Shown here piece after piece: positions 26,096 to 33,884 of a stretch of DNA of 64,000 nt (within the stretch, counting starts at the first letter, position 1; the number at the start of each line of letters is the position of its first letter). Under the pieces are notes generated by a model, which did not search any database, was not told the DNA's origin, and saw only the letters and a program-made list of their open reading frames with translations. The position numbers were made by a program, and so were the translations under genes. The DNA is from Bacteroides oleiciplenus YIT 12058 (GTDB taxonomy: Bacteria > Bacteroidota > Bacteroidia > Bacteroidales > Bacteroidaceae). Where the stretch lies: assembly GCF_000315485.1 (NCBI RefSeq), contig NZ_JH992942.1:288028-352027 (forward strand), read 5' to 3'.

Positions 26096-26515
26096 CTACT
26101 TGGGGTCCAGATGAACAGTAATCTGCGTCTTTTTTGCCTCTTTATCCTGAGGAGTACAGACAATGCGGAATTCAGCCTTTCCCTTTATCCTTTTTGGAAA
26201 GATTTTCACGCGTAGATTGGCTGATTTCTTTTTTGCAGGGATGATAACTTTCTTATCCTCGATGCTGAACACAGTTCCTTGTCCCGGCATGCCTACTCCG
26301 TTGATGAGAACTTCTCTATCCTCGTTTTTCTTTTCTGCCGCGATAATTTTTACGTCGAACTCTTCCATGTCTTTCTCCCTGTCAAACGAATAGTTTTTGG
26401 TAGCTTTGTCAAAACCTACGTACTCTTGAGGATAATTAGAATTGTCGTTGCTACATGCGGCAAGGATGAGGAGGATGCCTACAGCTCCTGCCATTTGCTT
26501 ACAAAGTTGTTTCAT
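26096..26515 (-). CDS. Small lipoprotein with Calx-beta/DUF4843-like domain
   Basis: 139 residues with lipobox LAAC (Cys21). The mature part starts EYVGFDKATKNYSFDREKD and runs through beta strands (VFSIEDKKVIIPAKKKSANL, FRIVCTP). This resembles the N-terminal beta-sandwich of DUF4843/Calx-beta-like lipoproteins found near TonB receptors. Similarity is by pattern only. It is on the same strand as the FecR-receptor operon but separated from it by 386 bases, so it may be independent. Confidence 0.6.
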   Translation of the reverse strand: MKQLCKQMAGAVGILLILAACSNDNSNYPQEYVGFDKATKNYSFDREKDMEEFDVKIIAAEKKNEDREVLINGVGMPGQGTVFSIEDKKVIIPAKKKSANLRVKIFPKRIKGKAEFRIVCTPQDKEAKKTQITVHLDPK

Positions 26516-26638
26516 ACTGTTTTAATTTTAGTTTAGTTTATATAGTTCATGCTTAAAGACAGGAACTAAGTATGAACTCCCTATAAGGCAGGCAACTAAA
26601 ATCTGTTAAAAGTATGGGGCAAATATTAATGCACTATG

Positions 26639-28159
26639 CTAATGCTTTGAATCTTCGTTCGCAAGCTGCTCATGGGGCTGTTTCACATACTCTACCCGAA
26701 TATTACTTTGCTCATTTTCTTTCAGCTTTATCGGTTGGGCATCAGGAACATCGAGCTTTACTTCTGTTATATTGAAATTTCGTGTGAAACAAACTGTTCC
26801 TGCTTTTTGGACTTGTGCTTCAATGCCATGAAGATAAAAATTCTCCAGGCGCAGTGAATCGTTTATGCCGGAAGCGGAAACGAATTCCTGTACATTGTTG
26901 GCTTTCACCTGCGATAAATATATATTCCGGAAGTGAGGATATCCTTTCTCAGTAGGGGTTACCGGGGTGAGCATAACCTTCCAGTGTTCAGGAATCTCTT
27001 TGTCTTTATAAGCTTCGGGCAATGTGCTATAACTGTACTTCGGGTTCCAGTTTGGATCGGCGCCAAAAACCTGGCGGACATTTTCCGCTTCTACACGTGT
27101 CACGTAGACGTTCTCTACAGTTCCACCGCGTGTCATGGCGCTTTTGAGTAAAAATACCACTGATGTGCCGATGGCTTTGAGGTCGTAAGCCAGTATGTTT
27201 CGTATGCTGCCGGAAGTTTCGCTTCCGCAGGTTATAAGCCCTGCTCCTCTGTGAGCCGTGCAATTACGTATCAGTACATTTTCCGTAGAACGGTTTACGC
27301 GCAATCCGTCAGCATCCCTGCCTGCTTTAAGGCAGATAATATCATCATTGCAGTCTATGGTGCAGTTTTCTATCAGGATATTAGTTGAAGAATCAATGTC
27401 GATGCCGTCTGTGCTGGGACCGTGTCCGCCGATATTGTTGTCTATATTTAGACCATCAACGGTGCAATGATCGGAATATAGAATCTGGCATCCCCAAAAT
27501 CCTGTGCGCATTAGTGTGAAATTGCTTAATGTAATATCCGAACTGCGTTCGACAAGAATTCCCCGTACACGTTTGCAGTCATAATCCACAATCCAACGTA
27601 AACCTTTGGCTTCATATTCTTTTCGCATAGCCCAGTATTTATCCCAGAATATCTTACCCCGGCAATCCAGAGTCCCTTCACCACTGACAGATGCTTTCTT
27701 TTCACCGATGATGTTGATTACTGCTGCGGGCCATATCATTTCAATGCCTGCAATGCGCGAGCGGAATTCCGGATAACAATAGATATCAGGACAGGCTATT
27801 AGGGTCACACCTTTACTTATTTGCAGATTAACTCCGCTTTTGACAAAAAGTGCTCCTGTCAGATAATAGCCCGGTTGCAGCGTAACGGTTCCTCCTCCGG
27901 AGAGTGCGCAACTGTCTATTGCTTTTTGAATGGCATTTGTACTAAGAACCGTACTATCGGCAACAGCACCGAAAGAGTTAGCGGATACCACTGTACTACT
28001 ATCCGGTAATTGCCGGCTACCTACATTCTCTGCCCAAGAGAAGTCTGGTTGTTGAGGGATTTCTCCCCATTCAAAGTTATTAGTATCAAGTCGGGGTTGT
28101 GCACACGACAAAAGAAGTGCTCCTGACAAGAGTAGGGAAAAGGTATATCTTCTTTTCAT
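26639..28159 (-). CDS. GH28 family glycoside hydrolase (polygalacturonase-like lipoprotein)
   Basis: 506 residues from the ATG at 28159, chosen because it gives a proper lipoprotein signal (MKRRYTFSLLLSGALLLSC); the frame is open 29 codons further. The protein is a right-handed beta-helix: TIQKAIDSCALSGGGTVTL-type start, then the GH28 motifs STDGIDID (in place of NTDG) and CNDDIICLKAG carrying the catalytic aspartates. The GHG motif is not clearly present; the matching region reads HRGAGLITCGSETSG. GH28 enzymes cleave alpha-galacturonide bonds in pectin; rhamnogalacturonan hydrolases and exo-enzymes belong here. It is divergent from the deacetylase/esterase/rhamnosidase genes of the same locus. 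Confidence 0.85.
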   Translation of the reverse strand: MKRRYTFSLLLSGALLLSCAQPRLDTNNFEWGEIPQQPDFSWAENVGSRQLPDSSTVVSANSFGAVADSTVLSTNAIQKAIDSCALSGGGTVTLQPGYYLTGALFVKSGVNLQISKGVTLIACPDIYCYPEFRSRIAGIEMIWPAAVINIIGEKKASVSGEGTLDCRGKIFWDKYWAMRKEYEAKGLRWIVDYDCKRVRGILVERSSDITLSNFTLMRTGFWGCQILYSDHCTVDGLNIDNNIGGHGPSTDGIDIDSSTNILIENCTIDCNDDIICLKAGRDADGLRVNRSTENVLIRNCTAHRGAGLITCGSETSGSIRNILAYDLKAIGTSVVFLLKSAMTRGGTVENVYVTRVEAENVRQVFGADPNWNPKYSYSTLPEAYKDKEIPEHWKVMLTPVTPTEKGYPHFRNIYLSQVKANNVQEFVSASGINDSLRLENFYLHGIEAQVQKAGTVCFTRNFNITEVKLDVPDAQPIKLKENEQSNIRVEYVKQPHEQLANEDSKH

Positions 28160-28291
28160 ATAATTGAAGTATTGATTATTAATTGTCATCTGATCTCTAT
28201 GAATTCTACTGAAAAAATCACCGCTAAAGTAGGACATTTGCATCATTTATTATATAGAGGTATGTACAGATGCATGTAATATTTGTTTTCG

Positions 28292-28423
28292 TGCGGTATT
28301 TCTACTCTGTCCATACCTGAACCGTATCCGAACCGTACTTGCTCCGCACGTTCTCCACTCAGAGGTACCTCTACACGGAGAAAGTACGGTGTTGGTACGG
28401 AGCAAGTATGTCTCAATAGAGGT
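28292..28423. repeat. 22-bp-period palindromic array in a divergent spacer (array B)
   Basis: The centre is a perfect 12-bp palindrome AGAGGTACCTCT (28361-28372), flanked symmetrically by TTCTCC/GGAGAA (28351-28356 with 28377-28382). TACTTGCTCCG (28336-28346) is an exact inverted copy of CGGAGCAAGTA (28398-28408). Cut into 22-mers from 28292, neighbouring units share words at the same phase, for example CGGAGAAAGTA at 28376 and CGGAGCAAGTA at 28398. The array lies between the divergent starts of GH28 and the deacetylase. Confidence 0.6.
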
Positions 28424-28480
28424 TGGGAGTACTGGAATCTGATGAAAAGCACGATTTTCTATGTTTTTGTCTGTTTTTAC

Positions 28481-28512
28481 ATTGCCTCTTTTCTTATACG
28501 GTGCTAAGTTTG
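28481..28512 (+). promoter_or_regulatory. Promoter of the deacetylase-esterase-rhamnosidase genes
   Basis: -7 TAAGTTTG (28505-28512) is a perfect match. ATTG (28481-28484) stands in for the -33 TTTG with a 20-base spacer. The expected start is near 28519, 28 bases before the first codon. Confidence 0.55.
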
Positions 28513-28546
28513 CGATGCATTTTAATATGATTGAAAAATAGAGGAT

Positions 28547-29587
28547 ATGAGACAGCTATTCGTGATTTTGCTTGCACTGGGTATTGGGATTCCTGTAAAT
28601 GCCAAACAGATAACTTTCACAAAGAAGGGGGTAATTCATTACCATATGAGTGGACAGGACACTCTTGCTGTTCAGACTGCTTTAAAGAAACACTATACTT
28701 TGGCTATTGCTCCGTATAAAGGTGATAAGGCTTGTGCTATCAGTTATACATTCGATGATGGTTTGACAGAACAATATTCATTGGTTGCTCCTCAGTTTGA
28801 GAAAAGGGGATTCCGGGGGACATTTGCTATTAATGGTTCTAAAATTAATAGCGATGGTGGACTAATTACTGATACCACGAGGATGAGCTGGTCGCAAGTG
28901 AAAGACTTATCGGACAGAGGACATGAGATATCGAATCATGGTTGGAAACATAAGAATTTTGCCCGATTTCCGTTAGAGGAAATCAGAGAGGATATTTATA
29001 AAAACGATAGTGCCATCTTTGCCAATACAGGAGTCATGCCCCGTACTTTTGTGTATCCTAATAACAATAAGAAAGAAGAGGCTAAGAAGATTGCTGTTCA
29101 GAACCGGGTAGGTACAAGAACCAAACAACGTTCTATCGGTAGTAAATCTACTCCTCAGAACTTGGAAGCTTGGGTAAATACTTTAATAGAAACTAATGAT
29201 TGGGGGGTAGGAATGACGCATGGTCTAACCTATGGTTATGATGCTTTTCGTAATCCACAACGCTTCTGGGATCATTTGGATCAAGTAAAAGCAAAAGAGG
29301 ATAAAATCTGGGTTGGGACATTTCGTGAAGTGGCAGCTTATGTTGAAGAAAAGGGAGCGACTCAGTTGGATATTGTATGTGAAAAAAATCATTTAAGAAT
29401 AACTCCGGAATTGACTTTGGATAAGGAGTTATTTATAGAACCGTTGACGCTGGTTATTAAAGGAAAGCAGATAAAAAAGATTTCCGTCAGACAAGATGGA
29501 AAGAAACTGCCTGTGCAACTTCATGCAGATAAAGCCGTTTTTGACTTTAATCCTTATGGAGGTGTGATAGAAGTAAATCTTAAATAA
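28547..29587 (+). CDS. NodB-type polysaccharide deacetylase
   Basis: 346 residues with a signal peptide (cleavage near VNAK, residue 20). NodB motifs: motif 1 TFDDG (68-72, with Asp70/71) and motif 2 HEISNHGWKH (126-135), whose His131 and His135 would bind the metal. The catalytic domain ends near residue 260. A C-terminal beta domain of ~80 residues (ELTLDKELFIEPLTLVIKG) follows. The family (CE4-like) removes N- or O-acetyl groups from polysaccharides. It is the first gene of a plus-strand group with an esterase and GH106, so deacetylation of a plant glycan is likely; the actual acetyl substrate is not determined. Confidence 0.82.
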   Translation: MRQLFVILLALGIGIPVNAKQITFTKKGVIHYHMSGQDTLAVQTALKKHYTLAIAPYKGDKACAISYTFDDGLTEQYSLVAPQFEKRGFRGTFAINGSKINSDGGLITDTTRMSWSQVKDLSDRGHEISNHGWKHKNFARFPLEEIREDIYKNDSAIFANTGVMPRTFVYPNNNKKEEAKKIAVQNRVGTRTKQRSIGSKSTPQNLEAWVNTLIETNDWGVGMTHGLTYGYDAFRNPQRFWDHLDQVKAKEDKIWVGTFREVAAYVEEKGATQLDIVCEKNHLRITPELTLDKELFIEPLTLVIKGKQIKKISVRQDGKKLPVQLHADKAVFDFNPYGGVIEVNLK

Positions 29588-29602
29588 GTAAAATCATAAA
29601 AA

Positions 29603-29629
29603 TATGTCTGTTAAGAATCAGCAGACATA
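29603..29629 (+). other. Intra-operon hairpin
   Basis: TATGTCTG (29603-29610) pairs with CAGACATA (29622-29629) around an 11-base loop, followed by AAAACTTT. It sits between the deacetylase and esterase genes and could attenuate transcription or stabilise mRNA ends. Confidence 0.5.
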
Positions 29630-29654
29630 AAACTTTATTAAAAATGAAAGTCTT

Positions 29655-30548
29655 ATGAAAAAGGTGATGATATCTTTTATTTTGTTGTTTATCCTTGCTG
29701 TAAGTAGTTGTTATGTAGCAGCTTCCAAACCAGTTCATGTAATTATTACAGCAGGTCAGTCGAATACTGACGGACGGACCTCAAATAAGGACTTACCAGA
29801 TTATATTAAAGCATTGGCAAAAGATACTGTAGAGTATTCCGAAGGGGTATATCCTTATTGCCAGATTGCACAGAATGATCCGGACGGAAAATTCATCCCT
29901 TTTTGGCCTCGGGCTGCGCGAAGTGAGCGAAATAACTTGTGGGCCTATGATACTGTGACCTATTATTGGCTGGAACAGTTATTAAAAGATAAATTTTATG
30001 TGATTAAATGGGCAGTTGGTGGAACCTCTATTGCTCCTAATTATGATTCTGCAAAAGGAAGATATTGGTTGGCAAATCCTGAATGGTTATCTCAAACAGA
30101 ATCGACATCTAAAGGAGGAAGATCGCTGTTATTGTCATTTATTCAGGAAATAGATATTTGTATTGATCAAACTCTTTCGAAGTTGGAAGAAGGGTATCAC
30201 ATTGATGCTTTTCTTTGGCATCAGGGGGAGAGTGATCAGCGTAAGGGAAAAGATTATTATGATAATTTGAAGGCTGTAGTTACTTATGTACGCACACATT
30301 TAAGTCAGAAAACAGGCAAGGATTATTCGAAACTTCCCTTTATATTCGGCACAGTTGCCAGAAGTAATAAATCTTATAGCAGTGAGGTGGAAGCAGGTAT
30401 GCGCCGCTTGGCAGAGGAAGATTTAAATGCTTATCTGATAGATATGTCTGATGCGGAGCTATTGAACGACCGACTTCATTTTAGTAAAAAATCGGCAGAG
30501 CATTTGGGTAGGGAAATGTATAAGTGTTTGGCTGAAATAATGTTTTAA
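29655..30548 (+). CDS. SASA-type (CE6-like) carbohydrate acetyl esterase
   Basis: 297 residues with an N-terminal signal (possible lipobox VSSC, Cys19). SGNH-like motifs: GQSN with nucleophile Ser36, a central WAVGGTS, WHQGESD, and the C-terminal Asp-His pair in LNDRLHFS. This matches the sialate O-acetylesterase (SASA, PF03629)/CE6 group, which removes O-acetyl groups from hemicellulose and pectin side chains. It lies between the deacetylase and the GH106 rhamnosidase and probably clears acetyl groups that block the glycosidases. Confidence 0.8.
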   Translation: MKKVMISFILLFILAVSSCYVAASKPVHVIITAGQSNTDGRTSNKDLPDYIKALAKDTVEYSEGVYPYCQIAQNDPDGKFIPFWPRAARSERNNLWAYDTVTYYWLEQLLKDKFYVIKWAVGGTSIAPNYDSAKGRYWLANPEWLSQTESTSKGGRSLLLSFIQEIDICIDQTLSKLEEGYHIDAFLWHQGESDQRKGKDYYDNLKAVVTYVRTHLSQKTGKDYSKLPFIFGTVARSNKSYSSEVEAGMRRLAEEDLNAYLIDMSDAELLNDRLHFSKKSAEHLGREMYKCLAEIMF

Positions 30549-30595
30549 GGAATTATCTCGGAATTAGTAAAGTAATCATTTATACCGTCTTAGAT

Positions 30596-33466
30596 ATGTT
30601 TGGACTCAATAAAAGAATCATCAAGTCAGCTACTGTATTGTTAGTAGCGGTCAGTTTGTGTAGTTGTAGTGAGGTGCAGAAATCACAAGTAGAATGGCCA
30701 ACAATTACACCGGAAATGAAACCGTGGACTCGTTGGTGGTGGATGGGTAGTGCCGTTAATGAAAAAGATTTGAATGTTGCACTCGAAGCGTATCAGAAGG
30801 CTGGACTTGGTGGAGTTGAAATAACTCCTATATATGGGGTTCGTGGAACTGAAGATCAGTTTGTAGAGTATTTGTCTCCTGAATGGGTCGAACATTTCAC
30901 TTATACTCTTCGGGAAGCGAAGCGGTTAGGGTTGGGAGTGGATCTTGCTAATGCTTCGGGATGGCCTTTCGGAGGTCCCTGGATTGATGAGAGTAAGGCT
31001 TCCAAAAACATGAGTTCAAAAGTGTATAGATTGAAAGGCGGACAAACACTAACAGATGTGATTTCTTATAAGCAACAGCCATTAGTGCGTATGCAAAGTA
31101 ATAGGAAACTGCAAACTACAGACGTGAAATTTCTCTTAGCAGCCAATAGACCGCGCCAGGAATATGCTTTTGATCAGGTTCGTTACGAAAAAGAGCTTCC
31201 GCTACTGACAGTAACGGCTAATAGAATCTCAGAGAATGGCTTCAAGGAGGTCATAGATCTGACTGATAAAGTAATTAAAGGTAAACTTGCATGGACTGCT
31301 CCCGAAGGTGAATGGATGATTTGTGCGCTATTTCAGGGTGATCATGGGAAAATGGTAGAACGTTCCGGTCCGGGTGGAGAAGGAATGGTGATAGATCATT
31401 TTTCAGAAGATGCATTAAGTACTTATTTGAATAAGTTTGATGAAGCTTTTAAAGGAAAAGATTTAAGCTATTTGAGATATTATTTTAATGACTCGTATGA
31501 AGTGGACGATGCTTCGGGAGAATCTAACTGGACGCCTGAATTCTTTGCAGAGTTTCAGAAGTTCCAGGGATATGATCTGAAAGAATATTTGCCGGCTCTG
31601 CTTGGATTGGATACATCGGAGATGAATAGCAGAATATTGTATGATTATCGTATGACTATCAGCGAACTCTTGCTTGATAAGTATACCAAAAGCTGGCAAC
31701 AATGGGCAGCCAAGCAAGGAAAGGGAATCCGAAATCAAGCACATGGTTCTCCTGCTAATGTGCTCGATTTGTATGCGGCAAGTGATGTCCCGGAAATAGA
31801 GGGAAATGATATTGTAAATCTGAAAAGTGCGTCTTCAGCGGCGCATGTCACAGGCAAGAAACTGGTTTCTTCGGAAACGTGTACATGGTTGAGTGAGCAT
31901 TTTGAATCTACTTTGGGGATGGTGAAGTCGAATGTTGACAAATTCTTGTTAGCTGGAATCAATCATATATTTTATCACGGCACTGCATATTCTCCTCAGG
32001 ATGCCATGTGGCCCGGATGGCTTTTCTATGCTGCCGTACATTTTACTCCGGCTAATAGTTTCTGGGAAGATTTTGGAACGATAAACCGATATGTAGCCCG
32101 TGCACAAAGCTTTTTGCAAGCTGGCAAGCCCTCTAATGATATTCTACTTTATTTTTCTATTGCCGATTTATGGTCTGTACCCGGGAAAAGAGGTCTGTTG
32201 AGCCATTTCCATTCAGGTCATCTTTTCAATGAATTGTCAATGAAAGAATGCGGGGATTTCTTTACGGAAAATGGTTATTCATGGGATGCCATATCAGATA
32301 AGCAATTGCTCGATGTTACTTATAAAAAGACAGCTTTATCTACAGGTGGGAATGATTATCAAACGATTATCGTACCTGAAACTCATTTGATTCCTGCGGA
32401 GACATTCGAAAAACTGATAAATCTGGCTAATGATGGAGCTACGATATTATTCCATAAAATTCTTCCGACGGGAGTTCCCGGACTATCTGATATGGAGGCA
32501 GCCGCAAAACGATTGAATAGCCTTAAAGAGCAACTGTTGTTTACCGAGCAAGGTAACGTACAAATAGCTTCTTATGGAAAAGGAAAGATTGTTTTGTCTG
32601 ATGACTTATTTGCATTAGTGGACAAGGCAGAAGTAAAGCCGGAGAAGATTGTAGCTTCTGGTTTACAATGTATCCGTCGCATAAAGGATAATGGTGATTT
32701 TTATTATTTTATAAAGAATCCTGCAAAAGAACCATTTGACGGGTGGATTACACTTAATGCAGATTATCGTTCTGTTGCCTTATATAATCCGATGAGTGGT
32801 GTAGCAGGTTATGCAAAAGTGAAGAAAGATAAAGGTAAACATGAAATCTATATTCAAATGAAACCTGATGAATCTTTGATTATAGAGACTTTTCAGGGGA
32901 AGGTGAATGGAAAAATTTATCCTTATTATAAAGAAGACGGAGATCCGGTAAGCGTTAAGGGAGACTGGACGTTGACTTTTGTGAAAGGCGGTCCGGACTT
33001 ACCTGTTTCAAAAACGGTTCGACAGCTTGAATCCTGGACTGCTTATGGTCCTGAATACGAAGTCTTTTCCGGTACTGCAGAATATGTAACACAGATTCCT
33101 ACATTGCCAGTTCAAGCTTCAGTTTGGCTTTTAAGTGTGGAAGAAGTGCATGAAAGTGCTTCTGTTTATGTGGATGATACATACATTGGAACTCTTATCA
33201 ACGCTCCTTACTGTATTGAAATTCCCGGAAATCTTCTGAAAGAGGATAGTAAACTTAAAATTAGGGTTTCAAATCTGATGGCTAACCGTATAGCCGATCT
33301 TGATAAAAAGGGTATTGAGTGGAGGAAATTCTATAATACTAACTTTAATGCAAGGCGGAAGGAAAATGTAGGAAAGGACGGTAAGTTTTCTGCAGAGAAT
33401 TGGGAATCGAAGCAGTCCGGACTTTGTGGTGCTGTAACGTTAACTCCACTTCGTTTGGTTCAATAA
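30596..33466 (+). CDS. GH106 alpha-L-rhamnosidase
   Basis: 956 residues, lipoprotein signal (LCSC, Cys24). The N-terminal barrel begins with the family signature PWTRWWWMGSAVNEKDL and GLGGVEITPIYG, continuing with LGVDLANASGWPFGGPWI and the central region containing SSETCTWLSEHFESTLG and NHIFYHGTAYSP. The C-terminal beta domains resemble GH2 sugar-binding folds (WTLTFVKGGPDLP ... VDDTYIGTL). GH106 enzymes release terminal alpha-L-rhamnose from rhamnogalacturonans and related glycans. Third gene of the plus-strand group; the acetyl-removing genes precede it by 47 and about 1,000 bases. Confidence 0.9.
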   Translation: MFGLNKRIIKSATVLLVAVSLCSCSEVQKSQVEWPTITPEMKPWTRWWWMGSAVNEKDLNVALEAYQKAGLGGVEITPIYGVRGTEDQFVEYLSPEWVEHFTYTLREAKRLGLGVDLANASGWPFGGPWIDESKASKNMSSKVYRLKGGQTLTDVISYKQQPLVRMQSNRKLQTTDVKFLLAANRPRQEYAFDQVRYEKELPLLTVTANRISENGFKEVIDLTDKVIKGKLAWTAPEGEWMICALFQGDHGKMVERSGPGGEGMVIDHFSEDALSTYLNKFDEAFKGKDLSYLRYYFNDSYEVDDASGESNWTPEFFAEFQKFQGYDLKEYLPALLGLDTSEMNSRILYDYRMTISELLLDKYTKSWQQWAAKQGKGIRNQAHGSPANVLDLYAASDVPEIEGNDIVNLKSASSAAHVTGKKLVSSETCTWLSEHFESTLGMVKSNVDKFLLAGINHIFYHGTAYSPQDAMWPGWLFYAAVHFTPANSFWEDFGTINRYVARAQSFLQAGKPSNDILLYFSIADLWSVPGKRGLLSHFHSGHLFNELSMKECGDFFTENGYSWDAISDKQLLDVTYKKTALSTGGNDYQTIIVPETHLIPAETFEKLINLANDGATILFHKILPTGVPGLSDMEAAAKRLNSLKEQLLFTEQGNVQIASYGKGKIVLSDDLFALVDKAEVKPEKIVASGLQCIRRIKDNGDFYYFIKNPAKEPFDGWITLNADYRSVALYNPMSGVAGYAKVKKDKGKHEIYIQMKPDESLIIETFQGKVNGKIYPYYKEDGDPVSVKGDWTLTFVKGGPDLPVSKTVRQLESWTAYGPEYEVFSGTAEYVTQIPTLPVQASVWLLSVEEVHESASVYVDDTYIGTLINAPYCIEIPGNLLKEDSKLKIRVSNLMANRIADLDKKGIEWRKFYNTNFNARRKENVGKDGKFSAENWESKQSGLCGAVTLTPLRLVQ

Positions 33467-33490
33467 GCCCTGAGAAATGGGAAAGGATTA

Positions 33491-33559
33491 TCTTTCTCAA
33501 ATTCCCCTCCTCCAGTCGGAGGAGAGGTGCCCGAAGAGCGGGGTGGTAGGTGAGAAAGA
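33491..33559. repeat. Nested stem element after GH106, MITE- or REP-like
   Basis: The outer 9-bp stem TCTTTCTCA/TGAGAAAGA (33491-33499 with 33551-33559) encloses two hairpins: CTCCTCC/GGAGGAG (33507-33513 with 33518-33524) and CCCG/CGGG (33530-33533 with 33539-33542). The GGAGAGGTGCCCG...CGGGGTGGT wording resembles a dispersed intergenic repeat I have seen in Bacteroidetes genomes; that is recollection, not a search. Confidence 0.6.
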
Positions 33560-33587
33560 ATTCCTTAACTTTATGATTAATAGGTAT

Positions 33588-33639
33588 TGCGAATCAGGAG
33601 TTGAAACAGATTCATATCTGTTTCAACTCCTGATTCGCA
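33588..33639. terminator. Perfect 23-bp hairpin between GH106 and the SusC operon
   Basis: 33588-33610 and 33617-33639 are perfect inverted copies with a 6-base loop. There is no T tract, so this is either a terminator of another type or a processing/attenuation hairpin. It separates the GH106 group from the SusC operon, 246 bases ahead of its start. Confidence 0.6.
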
Positions 33640-33818
33640 TAGGTACTTAATAATATTACATTGATTTCTCTTAAAGACTCAGTGAGTTACATGGAAATTT
33701 GTGTACGAATATGGAAATATTGGGCAAAGAGACGATGTAATAAGTGCCGTTTAATTGGGGGTGTACAATTTTACATGATTGTGTCTAATTTTATATTATA
33801 TGGAATTATGTATATAGG

Positions 33819-33826
33819 TACATTTG
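33819..33826 (+). promoter_or_regulatory. -7 element ahead of the first SusC gene
   Basis: TACATTTG is a perfect TAnnTTTG, 58 bases before the start codon. No -33 TTTG lies at the normal distance, as expected for a promoter activated by a hybrid two-component regulator. Confidence 0.45.
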
Positions 33827-33884
33827 CGGCATATTTATTATTTGAGAACTAAAAAACACTATCGTTAACTTAAAAAAAGAATGC

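Noticed and set aside
33661..33852. 63-codon frame between the 23-bp hairpin and SusC 1
   Set aside because: It overlaps the likely promoter (TACATTTG at 33819) and has no family match; more likely leader DNA.
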